A stretch of DNA of 64,000 bases from Spirochaetaceae bacterium (GCA_002729885.1 PBUB01000035.1:84057-148056), one strand, 5' to 3'. Positions 37,741 through 46,812 are shown, numbered from the stretch's first letter. The notes: generated by a model from the sequence alone, not told the origin. Made by a program: numbers and translations.

Positions 37741-38385
37741 TTATGGTCTTTTATATAGATGAATCTGCCAGGCCAGGGTCTTTCGCAAGGCTACCCTGGA
37801 AAATCCCCGGTCATGCATAATTCTTTCCACATCCGACGTAGAATGAATGTACATTCTGTAGTCCGAATCATAGAATCGAACAAAGAAATTTCCAATCCTC
37901 CCCAGAAGCCTGAAGAGCCTACCATCCCTGGGGAATACCAGTCCCACCGCCAGATTCGCACGGTCTGCCGCCATTCCCAGAAGCTCCTGCATCAGTGGAT
38001 AACAGCAAATCACTCGATCCAGAGAAACTACATCGCCACCGAGACTGGAATCCTGCTGAGCCAGTTCCACAAAGTCTCCATGGATGTAGCGGGTACTGGC
38101 TTCATTGCCACGTCGCCTGGATTCATCTCGGGAAAGATCAATGTAGGCTGATGCGCCGTCTACCTGGATGGCTTCGCGCAAATCATAAGCAAACAGTTCG
38201 TGCTGAATCACTCCTACGCCACCACCAATATCCAGAAGACTGCGCTGCCCTGCCAGAGGCTTGAGGAACTGCAACAGGATGGATGTAGATCTTCTGGGAC
38301 CGAACCAGCGGTAGGATCGGAGCTCTCGACGGGCCAGCTTGCTATCGAAAACCCTTTCAATGCCCTGGCATTGACTGCAACTCAT
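37741..38385 (-). CDS. SAM-dependent methyltransferase
   Basis: A 214-residue class I methyltransferase. The SAM-binding motif I is SLLDIGGGVGVIQHEL and the acidic end of strand beta-2 is QVDGASAYIDLS; motif post-I/IV is SLDRVICCYP. A Cys-containing N-terminus (MSCSQCQGIERVFD) precedes the fold. The family is related to magnesium protoporphyrin or small-molecule methyltransferases, but no substrate can be assigned. The ATG at 38385 is preferred to a TTG at 38391. It converges on the MCP gene with only 28 bases between stops. Confidence 0.8.
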   Translation of the reverse strand: MSCSQCQGIERVFDSKLARRELRSYRWFGPRRSTSILLQFLKPLAGQRSLLDIGGGVGVIQHELFAYDLREAIQVDGASAYIDLSRDESRRRGNEASTRYIHGDFVELAQQDSSLGGDVVSLDRVICCYPLMQELLGMAADRANLAVGLVFPRDGRLFRLLGRIGNFFVRFYDSDYRMYIHSTSDVERIMHDRGFSRVALRKTLAWQIHLYKRP

Positions 38386-38580
38386 GACCAATCATACAAC
38401 GGACTTCCTGCTCCGGTAAATCATTTTCCTTGTTACTGACATTTTATTGAAAGTAAGAAGCGAAGCCTGCACGGCTTTCTGTGCGACGATATCATCAAAA
38501 ACCCGGACCGCGACCCACAGTTTCATCAGTACTGAAAGTGAAAACAGAGAGTGGCGAATCGATACTTCTCATCGCACCTC

Positions 38581-40521
38581 TCAAGAAAGAAATATTCGGA
38601 TTTTAAACTCTGGCCATTGCGAAACCGTCTCCAGACCACCTCCGCCCAGGAGCAGAAGTGCTGAGTGAATTGCCAGTCCCTGTCCTGAACCGGGTCTCGC
38701 TTCTTCCCTGTCACTTTGAGCCTCCTCCGGAGATTCCAGGGCCCATGGAGTTTCCTGGAACCCATCCGATTTTTCACCAATGGATCCGAGTCCTGCAGCA
38801 GGGTCGCCTTCGGGCAATTCTGGCTCTATGAGCCAGTTCAATCTTCCACCACCGGGAAGTTCAGAGATTCGGATACCAGAACGGGAATGCACGGAAGCAT
38901 TGTGTAGAATCTCTCGAATTGCATAAAATACAGTCTCCTTTTCCGGCGCTTCCAGATCTGGCTCTTCTTTCACTTCGATTGTGCCCGGTGCATATCCGCT
39001 TCTTCCCATGGTCTGGCGAATACCTTCAAGTAGACCCTGTTTTAACAATGTATTGTCATATCCGGGCATCTCTTTCAGGAGTCCTGCGATGGTGCGATGC
39101 AGACTGCTTAGCCTTTGAATGCTCTGCTCTGGTAGACCCTTTTCCAGAATGAGGCTGTGAATCTCGGGTAAAACGTCATCGTGCAACGCTCTTCGCGCCA
39201 TGGTTTCTGTCAGCTTTCTGGACTGCTGATAGTCTTTTTGCAGCCTCATCAGGATTCGGGAGAATTGAAATAGCGCCATAGCATCCAGAAGTCTCTCGCC
39301 CGTGGATCGTGCAAATTCAGCTTCCTCTCGGGTCAATCCAGCCCCATAAAGATACAGTTCACCTTGCTCGCTTCCCTGGCGCAGAGCGATTACTTCCTTC
39401 TCCAGCCCCGGTCTCAATTCTTCGAAAGAAAAGGATCGAACAGCCTCATGCCCCAGAATGGATGCATAGGTACCACCGGCCACGCTTCGCACACCAACCA
39501 GTCCCAGCTCTTCGCATAAATGCTTCAGCACGGATTCTGCAGGATCTCTTTTTTCCTCAAACAGTCTCTGATAAAGATCTGCGCTGCCGGATTGCATTCT
39601 GGCCAGCATCCGTTCCCGGTCCTTCATCATACGATATTCCAGATACCCGGACTGAAAACCCAGAGAACTAACAAGAATGAGAGCCCATACAATACTTTCC
39701 TGAAAATAAAGCAGACCCAGACTGAGAGCTGATATTAAAAAAAGAATAGCGATGTTCTTACGGAAGTATCGCAGCATTCCCAGTCGTGGCATATGGCCAC
39801 TGAATACTTCGTATCTTACAGAAGCCTGGCTCACTGCTATGAGAGCCGCCAAAATGCAAAGCTGTGCCAGGATATCCATGATTAGAGGTGTGATATCTCC
39901 AGACCAGCCCAGAAACCAGGAAACCACTGTAATCAGAATCAGTATCAAGAGCGAATACGCTCCTAGCTTGAGAAGATGACGGCCAGCCGGATCCCCTGTA
40001 GCCGATCGCATGGTTAGAAGCAGGGCCGCAAAACCAGCAGGCAGGGCACAGGCCAGCCCCAGGAAAAACAGGCCCAGGTTGATTTCTCCACTGACCAGGG
40101 AGCGAATCACTGATTGATGGGGAATCAGCAAATCGAATAGCAGAAAGGCCAGATACACGATTGCAGATACAATAGAAAAGATTACAGGTGCCCTTCGGGA
40201 CGGGCCATGAGGTCTTCGACGCTCGCTCACAGCAACATTCACCAGAAACATTAGCGAAAGTAGAGCTGCCAGATACAGTGCCCCTGGAAGCCAGAGTCGT
40301 ATCTCGTTCAATTGACTGTATCTAAACCATACCAGTCCCAGAGTGTGCAGCACGAAGAAAGTACCGGCTACAATCAGAGATAGACCGGCTAGAAGCGCAG
40401 GATAACTGCTTCGCCTTCCGTTCCAGAAAAGAACAGAACCCTGGTAAAATAAAATGCCAACAATCCAGAGAGAAAAAAGCGATGCTGCTGAAAAGAGAAC
40501 AGGAATGGTTATCTGGGTCAT
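38581..40521 (-). CDS. Membrane sensor histidine kinase, NarL-partner type
   Basis: A 646-residue protein. The N-terminal half has about nine hydrophobic helices (residues 1-300) and no obvious periplasmic domain, so the membrane block itself may be the sensor. A GAF-like or linker region follows. The dimerisation helix carries the phospho-acceptor motif ARRALHDDVLPEIHSL, like the HisKA_3 class. The ATP-binding region has REILHNASVHS (N-box) and GSGQGLAIHSALL (G-box). It overlaps the response regulator stop by four bases (ATGA), so the pair is translationally coupled. The in-frame start at 40551 is rejected in favour of the ATG at 40521. The signal is unknown. Confidence 0.88.
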   Translation of the reverse strand: MTQITIPVLFSAASLFSLWIVGILFYQGSVLFWNGRRSSYPALLAGLSLIVAGTFFVLHTLGLVWFRYSQLNEIRLWLPGALYLAALLSLMFLVNVAVSERRRPHGPSRRAPVIFSIVSAIVYLAFLLFDLLIPHQSVIRSLVSGEINLGLFFLGLACALPAGFAALLLTMRSATGDPAGRHLLKLGAYSLLILILITVVSWFLGWSGDITPLIMDILAQLCILAALIAVSQASVRYEVFSGHMPRLGMLRYFRKNIAILFLISALSLGLLYFQESIVWALILVSSLGFQSGYLEYRMMKDRERMLARMQSGSADLYQRLFEEKRDPAESVLKHLCEELGLVGVRSVAGGTYASILGHEAVRSFSFEELRPGLEKEVIALRQGSEQGELYLYGAGLTREEAEFARSTGERLLDAMALFQFSRILMRLQKDYQQSRKLTETMARRALHDDVLPEIHSLILEKGLPEQSIQRLSSLHRTIAGLLKEMPGYDNTLLKQGLLEGIRQTMGRSGYAPGTIEVKEEPDLEAPEKETVFYAIREILHNASVHSRSGIRISELPGGGRLNWLIEPELPEGDPAAGLGSIGEKSDGFQETPWALESPEEAQSDREEARPGSGQGLAIHSALLLLGGGGLETVSQWPEFKIRIFLS

Positions 40522-41207
40522 TCTTCGAAACTCTGCCCCTCTGAATCCCACTGTAGAAATCTATTTTCGCGCACAATGATTGCTGCTCGCGTACGAGCTA
40601 CTTTTTCATCCGTGGCTGAATCGTTTAATCCCCAGATGGAATAGATCTGACCATTGATCCGGCTGATGGTTCTTTTATCTTTGAAACCCATCTTCCTGGC
40701 AATCTGCTCGTTACTCATCCCGGCTGCCAGCATCTCGGCCACCTTTCTTTCGTTGGGCTCAAGTATTTCGAGAGGGGAACTGGCGGACCGTACTTCAGAT
40801 ACACGATCCTCAATCTCTGGATCTATGAAACTTCTTCCGGAAACGGAGTCGCGAATCAAAGGAGCGATCATTTCTGGCAATAGATAGTTGGACTTTCGCA
40901 CATAGGCAAAGTGGCTCAATATTCCGGATTCCAGAAAGTCCTGGAAGTAGCGGCTATCATCCTGAATGGAATAGAATACTACCGGCATTCGCGGAAACTC
41001 TGCACGAATCTGCACAGCACATTGAATCCCGTTTTCGCCTTCCAGCTGTACATCCATCAAGAGTGCTGCCGGGGCTTCCTGAAGGCAGTACTGAAAGGCC
41101 TCTTCGCCGCTACCGCATTGAAAAAGAATCTGAAACCCCTGGGCTGCCAGACCACGGCCCAGCCCTTCTCGTAGTCTTGAGTTGTCTTCAATTATGCCCA
41201 GCTTCAT
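40518..41207 (-). CDS. LuxR-family response regulator
   Basis: A 229-residue two-domain regulator. The receiver domain has the acidic pair Glu7-Asp8 and the phospho-acceptor Asp52 in ALLMDVQLEGENG, and the C-terminal HTH is of the LuxR/NarL type (LEPNERKVAEMLAAGMSNEQ). It is coupled to the downstream sensor kinase. It probably controls the divergently oriented operon starting with the ferritin-like protein, but that is inference from position only. Confidence 0.92.
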   Translation of the reverse strand: MKLGIIEDNSRLREGLGRGLAAQGFQILFQCGSGEEAFQYCLQEAPAALLMDVQLEGENGIQCAVQIRAEFPRMPVVFYSIQDDSRYFQDFLESGILSHFAYVRKSNYLLPEMIAPLIRDSVSGRSFIDPEIEDRVSEVRSASSPLEILEPNERKVAEMLAAGMSNEQIARKMGFKDKRTISRINGQIYSIWGLNDSATDEKVARTRAAIIVRENRFLQWDSEGQSFEE

Positions 41208-41343
41208 TCCTTTCTACCGTTAGATGCAGATTCCCATTCTTTGTCGGCACCCGCGGGCCGCTCCCAGACCGGATTCCCCATTACCCTCATAGCCTGGCCG
41301 CCCGGTCCTGAAAGTAAAGCACCTGAGTGCTTCTGTAGATACA

Positions 41344-41381
41344 CCCGGAAGGTTTTTTTTCGGAGCTTTCCGGGGTATAAA
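41344..41381 (+). promoter_or_regulatory. Candidate promoter and hairpin between divergent genes
   Basis: TATAAA at 41376-41381 is a plausible -10 box for the ferritin-like gene, with no good -35. Just upstream CCCGGAA (41344-41350) and TTCCGGG (41368-41374) form a seven-base-pair inverted repeat with a T-rich centre. It could be an operator for the adjacent response regulator. The strong ribosome binding site GGAGGT at 41401-41406 then precedes the ATG. Confidence 0.35.
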
Positions 41382-41411
41382 TGACCATAAGAAAAGCCCG
41401 GGAGGTAGACT

Positions 41412-42299
41412 ATGCTCAGTCCAACAAAGGCTAGAAAAATCATCAAGACCAGACCGTTCTACAGAAATCTTAAGCCCACTTCACCATGGGAAACATTTCT
41501 GAATCATTTTGAGTCTGGATCGGGAGTGCCAGACCCATCCAGCTGGGCGACTCCGTTTCATCCGAATCTATCGGATCTACAGAAACGAAGACTGCTTGGC
41601 TCCCTGGAGATCTTTCGTCAGGGAGAAACCGGCGAAGGGAGGATTTTAAATGAAATCGAAAAGGTATCCTACTTTCCGGTAGATCAGGAGTATCGAAAAT
41701 CTCTGCGGCTCTTTGTAGCCGAAGAAGGCAAGCATGCTAGAATCCTGGGACGAATCATTCGTGTTCTGGAGAACGGAGGGGCATCCCGGCCATCTCAGGT
41801 TCGCACCTCCGTAGATGAAAGCGAACAAACTAATGGAAGGGATACAATAGATCAGAAAGAAGGCTTTAGCTACAGACTTTTCTATGCGGCCCGAGGCCTC
41901 ATGGGAGTTCGACTCAAACTCATGGTCCTTCTTTGCGCAGAAATTATTGGCTGCGAATGCTACGGCATTCTGGGCCGAGCGCTCAAGCATTCGGAGTCCG
42001 GTAAACAATTGCTGGATATTCAAAAGGACGAGGAGATGCATTTGCGATTTCATTGCCAGTTCTTTCATCTTCTGGGGCGAAAGCCCATCTACCGAAAGCT
42101 ACTGGTGCTGCTTTATCTCCCGATCGCGCTCTGTGCCTGTTTTACAGTTCTTCTGGAACATCGCTCCACGTTTCAAGTATTCCAGTGCAGCTTCCGGGAA
42201 GCGGCCAGGCTCTTCATGAAGCGAATTCGCATGGGGATGAACTGGATCTATCACGGAATATCGATAGATGATCTGAATAATGTGGAGGTGCTGCGATGA
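41412..42299 (+). CDS. Ferritin-like di-iron protein of unknown function
   Basis: A 295-residue protein with the ligand pattern of a ferritin-like four-helix bundle: Glu75 (GETGEGRI), Glu105-x2-His108 (EEGKHARIL), Glu177/Glu182 (CAEIIGCECYG) and Glu207-x2-His210 (DEEMHLRFH). An Arg/Ser/Glu-rich loop of about 35 residues separates the two helix pairs, and a hydrophobic helix lies near residue 235. These ligands fit a di-iron carboxylate oxidase, desaturase or hydroxylase. The gene overlaps uppS by four bases (ATGA), so they are coupled, suggesting action on an isoprenoid or membrane lipid. I do not recognise a named family. The GGAGGT six bases upstream supports the start. Confidence 0.75.
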   Translation: MLSPTKARKIIKTRPFYRNLKPTSPWETFLNHFESGSGVPDPSSWATPFHPNLSDLQKRRLLGSLEIFRQGETGEGRILNEIEKVSYFPVDQEYRKSLRLFVAEEGKHARILGRIIRVLENGGASRPSQVRTSVDESEQTNGRDTIDQKEGFSYRLFYAARGLMGVRLKLMVLLCAEIIGCECYGILGRALKHSESGKQLLDIQKDEEMHLRFHCQFFHLLGRKPIYRKLLVLLYLPIALCACFTVLLEHRSTFQVFQCSFREAARLFMKRIRMGMNWIYHGISIDDLNNVEVLR

Positions 42300-43015
42300 A
42301 ATCGAGCAATATTCAACACGTAGCATTTATAATGGATGGAAATGGCCGATGGGCTTCCCGACAGGGATTGGATCGCAGTCATGGTCACAGGGCCGGCATG
42401 GAAACCCTGGAAAAGATCGTGATGGCATGCAGCGAAAGGCAAATCCCTTACGTTTCATTCTACGCATTCTCCACGGAAAACTGGAAAAGACCGGCCAGAG
42501 AGATACGGGCCATCTTCCTTTTGATGGAGTATTTCTTTCGCAAGAGGATGAAGGACCTGTCCCGGCAAAACATTCGTATATTGATCTCTGGAGACTGGTC
42601 TGCACTGCCGGCCAGAAGTCGTGACATCGCCTCCCGATGCATTCGGGAAACAGCTCATTGTTCCGGCACAACGGTGAACCTCTGTATGAACTATGGAGGG
42701 CAGATGGAGCTTCGCAGAGCCTGTGCACTATGGGCGGCCCGCTGTCAGGAAACCGGCGAATTCTCCATACCCGACGAATCTGAGATGCAGGATCTCCTCT
42801 ACTCTGGATTGCCTGACGTTGATTTAATGATTCGAACAGGTGGAGACTTTCGAATCTCCAACTTTCTACTCTATCAGATTGCCTACGCAGAGCTTTTCTT
42901 TTCTGAGCTTTCCTGGCCAGAGTTCGGAGAAAAGGACCTGGACGAAGTTCTGCAACGGTTTATGGCCCGTGACCGAAGGCTCGGAGGACTTTCTACCGTG
43001 ACAGGAGCTATTTAA
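42296..43015 (+). CDS. uppS: Isoprenyl transferase (undecaprenyl diphosphate synthase)
   Basis: A 239-residue cis-prenyltransferase that builds the C55 carrier lipid for cell-wall synthesis. The catalytic motif FIMDGNGRWA with its metal-binding Asp is near the N-terminus, then YAFSTENWKRP and the diphosphate-binding RTGGDFRISNFLL near the C-terminus, followed by YAELFFSELSWPEF. Family variants usually read RTSGEQRLSNFLL at that position; here it is RTGGDFRISNFLL, a small departure. It is coupled to the ferritin-like gene by a four-base overlap. The usual neighbours cdsA and dxr are absent. A second, housekeeping UppS elsewhere in the genome is possible, in which case this copy may be specialised. 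Confidence 0.92.
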   Translation: MKSSNIQHVAFIMDGNGRWASRQGLDRSHGHRAGMETLEKIVMACSERQIPYVSFYAFSTENWKRPAREIRAIFLLMEYFFRKRMKDLSRQNIRILISGDWSALPARSRDIASRCIRETAHCSGTTVNLCMNYGGQMELRRACALWAARCQETGEFSIPDESEMQDLLYSGLPDVDLMIRTGGDFRISNFLLYQIAYAELFFSELSWPEFGEKDLDEVLQRFMARDRRLGGLSTVTGAI

Positions 43016-43031
43016 AAACGAAGCTTTTAGT

Positions 43032-43081
43032 TGCCGGGCCCCATTGACTATGTATTCCAGTAGTTTGCATGGGGCCCGGCA
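43032..43081 (+). terminator. Long perfect inverted repeat between uppS and the SDR gene
   Basis: TGCCGGGCCCCA (43032-43043) and TGGGGCCCGGCA (43070-43081) are exact complements, a 12-base-pair stem with a 26-base loop, followed by TTCTACTGTTT. It is 17 bases after the uppS stop. Terminator or 5-prime regulatory structure of the SDR gene are both possible. Confidence 0.5.
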
Positions 43082-43114
43082 TTCTACTGTTTGCGCCCCG
43101 TTACAGGGGGAACA

Positions 43115-43930
43115 ATGAAATCGATCAAAGGCAAGGTGGCAGTTATTACCGGAGCTTCTCAGGGCATAGGCCGCGCCATTGCTCTGGAGCTGGCCAGGGA
43201 AGGGGCCTCGGTGGCCCTTATCGCACGTAGCAAGGAAAAGCTGATGGCTGTGGCCTCGGCAGCGGAAGCTTTGAATGCTCGTGCAGGAGTTTACCCCTGC
43301 GATGCCACCGATTCCAGCGCTCTTCGAAGAGCGCTGGATCAAGTGCAGGCAGATATGGGTCCTGTGGACATCCTGGTAAACAATGCAGGTGTAGGTACTT
43401 TTAAACCCCTGGAAATGATGAATGCCACCGAAAGCGAAGCTCCGGTAGCATTACCTTTTGGTGCAGCCGTGGTAGCCACACACCATGTGATAGGCGGAAT
43501 GCTGGAAAAGGGCCAGGGCCATATCATCAATCTAACCAGCCCGGCGGGTTATTTTCCTTTTCCCTATATGGTTCCCTATACTGCTGCCCGATTCGCCATT
43601 ACAGGTTTATCGCAAAGCTTGCATGAAGAATACAGTCGAAGAGGTATTGGAATTACCCTGCTCTGCCCCGCTCAGGTAGACACCGGATATTTTACACAGA
43701 ACGATGCAGATATGGGATGGTATCCTCGGCTGGCCCGAATCTTTCCGGTGCTCAAACCAGAAGAGGTAGCCATACAGGCAGTAAAATGTATCAAGAAGAA
43801 TAAGAGGGAGAAAATCTTTCCCTTTCTGCTATGGTTCGCGGTTAAATTCTATTTGAAGTTTCCCCGGTTCACCTTTGGATTTCTGCGATTGTTTGCTTTG
43901 CTCCGGCCAGTAAACGAACCTCCACGATAG
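43115..43930 (+). CDS. SDR family oxidoreductase with Tyr-x3-Arg in place of Tyr-x3-Lys
   Basis: A 271-residue Rossmann-fold protein of the short-chain dehydrogenase/reductase family. It has TGASQGIG at 13-20 for NAD(P) binding and VNNAG at 88-92. The catalytic serine is Ser142 (NLTSPAGY) and the tyrosine is Tyr155. The lysine four residues on is replaced by Arg159 (YTAARFA). A C-terminal hydrophobic region (about 230-265) suggests membrane association. The ATG at 43115 follows CAGGGGGA, a strong ribosome binding site. It may act on a lipid or fatty-acyl substrate, but the lysine change leaves activity uncertain. Confidence 0.85.
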   Translation: MKSIKGKVAVITGASQGIGRAIALELAREGASVALIARSKEKLMAVASAAEALNARAGVYPCDATDSSALRRALDQVQADMGPVDILVNNAGVGTFKPLEMMNATESEAPVALPFGAAVVATHHVIGGMLEKGQGHIINLTSPAGYFPFPYMVPYTAARFAITGLSQSLHEEYSRRGIGITLLCPAQVDTGYFTQNDADMGWYPRLARIFPVLKPEEVAIQAVKCIKKNKREKIFPFLLWFAVKFYLKFPRFTFGFLRLFALLRPVNEPPR

Positions 43931-43996
43931 CAGAAATCTTCTGTGCATGTTGCGGTTATTTTCCAGCATTGTGCGATACGGTGGGGGTATGCTACC

Positions 43997-44740
43997 TTAC
44001 AGAGTCAAAATCAAAGGCTCCTGATTGCGAACAATCAGTGTATGTTCGAATTGAGCAACGTAGCTTCCATCATGGGTAGTAAGAGTCCAGCCATCGGAAC
44101 CTTCCAGTGCAAACTGAGCGCCCGTGGAAATGAATGTTTCGATGGCGATTACAGCGCCTGCCTCCAGGATTCGTTTATCCCGGGGATCCTCATAGTTCAA
44201 AATATCGTAGGGTTCTTCATGTAGAGCGCTTCCCGTTCCATGACCGGCCAGGTTTAGAATAACATTGTAACCTGCTTCGGTGGCCATGGATTGAATCTTT
44301 CTGCCTATGTTTCGAATGGGCATTCCTCCTCGGACGCTGGCCACGGTTTCCTGTAGAATATGGAAGGATGTATCGCATAATCTTTGTTTATCTGCGCTAC
44401 CTGTACCCAGGCAAAAGGATGCTCCGGAATCCGCAAAGAATCCATCGCATTCAAGGGACACATCCACATTGATCAAATCCCCATTCTGCAGTACTCGGGA
44501 CCCGGGAATTCCATGGGCTATTTCTTCGTTAACACTAATGCAAGTCTGTCCAGGAAATCCGTAGGTAAGCTCCGGAGCCGAGCGGGCCCCCTGACCATTA
44601 AAATGTTCGTATGCGATTCGATCCAGTTCAGCTGTAGTCATACCTGGAACGGCAGCAGCTCTCATGGTGCGAATAGTACTGGCAACTATCTGTCCCACTC
44701 GCTGCAGGGAACGTATCTGAACAGGGCTGCTAATGGACAT
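43997..44740 (-). CDS. map: Type I methionine aminopeptidase
   Basis: A 247-residue metalloenzyme removing N-terminal methionine from nascent proteins. The metal ligands are the Asp in INVDVS, the Asp in FFADSGASF, the His in GHGTGSALHEEP, the Glu in IAIETF and the Glu in VAQFEHTL. The conserved CISVNEEIAHGIP segment and normal length confirm the call. It lacks the N-terminal zinc-finger extension of eukaryotic forms, so it is the bacterial type Ia form. Single gene; the usual neighbours such as secY or infA are not adjacent, which suggests one of several paralogs. Confidence 0.95.
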   Translation of the reverse strand: MSISSPVQIRSLQRVGQIVASTIRTMRAAAVPGMTTAELDRIAYEHFNGQGARSAPELTYGFPGQTCISVNEEIAHGIPGSRVLQNGDLINVDVSLECDGFFADSGASFCLGTGSADKQRLCDTSFHILQETVASVRGGMPIRNIGRKIQSMATEAGYNVILNLAGHGTGSALHEEPYDILNYEDPRDKRILEAGAVIAIETFISTGAQFALEGSDGWTLTTHDGSYVAQFEHTLIVRNQEPLILTL

Positions 44741-44862
44741 CTTCTCTATTGACCATTTATGATAAAATCGTCCAGCAATTTCACGGAAAGTATGGGGTTT
44801 TTACCAGGTACTACCTGTTTTAAGGATGCGCTTTCAGACAACATGGGACCGGAGCTCAGGGA

Positions 44863-45597
44863 TTATTGCTGTTGAGCTTCCATTTGCATCATATAACTCA
44901 GGGCATCGGCCACCGGCTCTCTGGAATTTGCATCGAATCTGTTTTGAAAGGATGTAAAATCCTGCTCGAAAATAAAGCATACGTACGCCTGGGCAAAACA
45001 GCATTCCAGATGACTCATGCCGCTATCAAATGCAGGAGCTTTTTCCGAATTCTTTAAATTGTCCGACTTTTCTGAATTACCCGGGTTTTCGGAATTGTCT
45101 GAATTATTTGAGCTGTTCTCCGAATTCCATTGCGCCAGGCATATGTATGGACCGAAACCCAGCAGAATAGCAATCAATGTTGTGATTGGCATCTCTTCAT
45201 CTTCATGCCATCCCTGGCCTGAATCGGGTCGCTTCATAGAGATGAAAATTCCCGCGATTGCCAGCGAAAGCACTGCCAGCATAGTTTGAGGCTGCTTTAA
45301 ATCAAATTCATTGAGATCTATCTGGATTTCGCCTTCCTGAACATCAAAGAAGATCCCGGGCTCTTCCATGGAAGCCACGGTTACTCCTTCGAAAGGAAGT
45401 CCCAGCTCTGTTACCCAGGATTCAGCTACAGCCTGGGCTGCAGCTTCCGGATCACTCTGATGTAGAGATTCCCACTGCCCTTTTAGAGGTACCGGCTCAT
45501 CGGCCCAGAAAGGCTCTTCACCATAAAAAGCAAGAATCTCCTCACTGTGTTCGATAATCCACTGCTGGTTTTCCAGCTCATCTATCCATGGGGCCAT
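44863..45597 (-). CDS. Unknown membrane protein with Asn/Ser/Glu repeat tract
   Basis: I do not recognise this protein. The frame is open up to 45810, but it overlaps the upstream esterase gene, so the first ATG after that gene (MAPWIDELENQQW, 45597) is used; no good ribosome binding site precedes it. The protein has an acidic N-terminal domain, two hydrophobic segments (TMLAVLSLAIAGIFISM and TTLIAILLGFGPYICLA), then a repetitive tract of short Asn-Ser-Glu-Asn units at about 45045-45125. The C-terminal part is Cys-containing (MSHLECCFAQAYVCFIF). It may belong to an operon with the esterase. The start is uncertain. Confidence 0.5.
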   Translation of the reverse strand: MAPWIDELENQQWIIEHSEEILAFYGEEPFWADEPVPLKGQWESLHQSDPEAAAQAVAESWVTELGLPFEGVTVASMEEPGIFFDVQEGEIQIDLNEFDLKQPQTMLAVLSLAIAGIFISMKRPDSGQGWHEDEEMPITTLIAILLGFGPYICLAQWNSENSSNNSDNSENPGNSEKSDNLKNSEKAPAFDSGMSHLECCFAQAYVCFIFEQDFTSFQNRFDANSREPVADALSYMMQMEAQQQ

Positions 45598-45751
45598 GGG
45601 GCACAGTTTCTTTTGATTCCAAACAGTCAATCCTGCTTGAGCAGTCCAGCCTGCAACTGTGGCGAAGCAGATGGGAAAGCCGATCCGACAGAATCCCCGG
45701 AGATACAATACCGGGCGAATCGAGGATGCATGGAGTTTAGGAATCCAGGGC

Positions 45752-46621
45752 TTACCTGGATGCCAGTCTAAGCTGAAAGAAATCCACGGTGGCTTTGAGG
45801 CTCTCCTCATTCACTCCCAGGGTGGTGCCCATATGTCCGTCGGAAAGTTCCACAAGATCAATGTTTCCGCCCTTCTCTACCATGGCCCTTGTTAGTTTCC
45901 GGGCATGGGAAACAGGTACAATCCAATCGTAGGTTCCATGAATTAGCAGCATGGGCGGCGCCGATGACGATGCATGAAATAGAGGGGATGCCTGTCTGTA
46001 TATCTCAGGATTTGTGCGATACTCCGCCTGCAACAATCGATGCATGGTTACTATATCGCCATAGGCTGTTAGATCTGTAGGAGCGCCGGCTGTAACCACC
46101 GCCTGAACCCGGGTATTCTCCGATCCAGGCAAAAGCCCCAGTAGCAGCGCCAGATGGCCACCGGCAGAATAGCCCAGGACGCCAATGCGATCCGGATCCA
46201 TGGACCAGTCCGATGCATTCTTTCGCATATATTCTATGGCTTTGCGAACGTCCTGGATTTGTGCCGGATAGGGATGGTCTGGAGCCAGCCTGTAATTTGC
46301 ATTGAATACCACAAATCCCTGGCCTGCCAGCTGCTCCGCCACATCTTCCATTCGCTCTTTGCTGCCTCGCTGCCAGCTCCCGCCATGAAGCACGAGAATT
46401 GCTGGTCTGGAAGCCTCGGGGGTGGCCGGCAAATACACATCGGCCAGAAGTGAATAGGAAGCCGATTGCTGATAAACAACATCCTTTTCCACACTGAATG
46501 TGGTACGCGGCTGGACCGGGCCCGCAGAACAGTGAAGCGCCAGGAAAAAAATCATCCCTGAGAGTAAAAGAAAGCTGGCATTCGGGCCGCTTCGCCTCAC
46601 TGATAATCCTCTGATATCCAT
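45752..46621 (-). CDS. Exported alpha/beta hydrolase (esterase/lipase, BD-FAE type)
   Basis: A 289-residue secreted hydrolase. The N-terminal segment FLLLSGMIFFLALHCSAG is a signal peptide. The oxyanion motif is VLHGGSWQRGS, the nucleophile elbow GYSAGGHLALLLG, the acid in HGTYDWIVPV and the histidine in SDGHMGTTL. The ATG at 46621 has CGGAGGA six bases upstream and is much better than the in-frame start at 46681. Substrate unknown; the family includes carboxylesterases and acetylxylan esterases. It diverges from the acyl-CoA dehydrogenase gene. Confidence 0.87.
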   Translation of the reverse strand: MDIRGLSVRRSGPNASFLLLSGMIFFLALHCSAGPVQPRTTFSVEKDVVYQQSASYSLLADVYLPATPEASRPAILVLHGGSWQRGSKERMEDVAEQLAGQGFVVFNANYRLAPDHPYPAQIQDVRKAIEYMRKNASDWSMDPDRIGVLGYSAGGHLALLLGLLPGSENTRVQAVVTAGAPTDLTAYGDIVTMHRLLQAEYRTNPEIYRQASPLFHASSSAPPMLLIHGTYDWIVPVSHARKLTRAMVEKGGNIDLVELSDGHMGTTLGVNEESLKATVDFFQLRLASR

Positions 46622-46799
46622 GAAAATCCTCCGGGCCGCCCAATTTCTGGCCGACCAATTAGCTTCGCGGGGATCCAGCATTGTGTTACATAAAAGATAC
46701 TATTTTCCGCACTGTACCGGGCGCTATGGCATCTTGACTTATATAGAAAGGAAACCAGAAATGGTCCGTCTGACCTTCCTGCGGGAACGGTACATAAAT

Positions 46800-46812
46800 A
46801 CTGTGATACAGT
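46800..46812 (+). promoter_or_regulatory. Small palindrome before the acyl-CoA dehydrogenase
   Basis: ACTGTGATACAGT is a perfect inverted repeat (ACTGT, three-base centre, ACAGT) immediately before the ribosome binding site GAGGA of the acyl-CoA dehydrogenase gene. TTGACT at 46734-46739 could be a -35 box, but no convincing -10 was found. The palindrome might bind a transcription factor. This is a weak signal. Confidence 0.3.
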
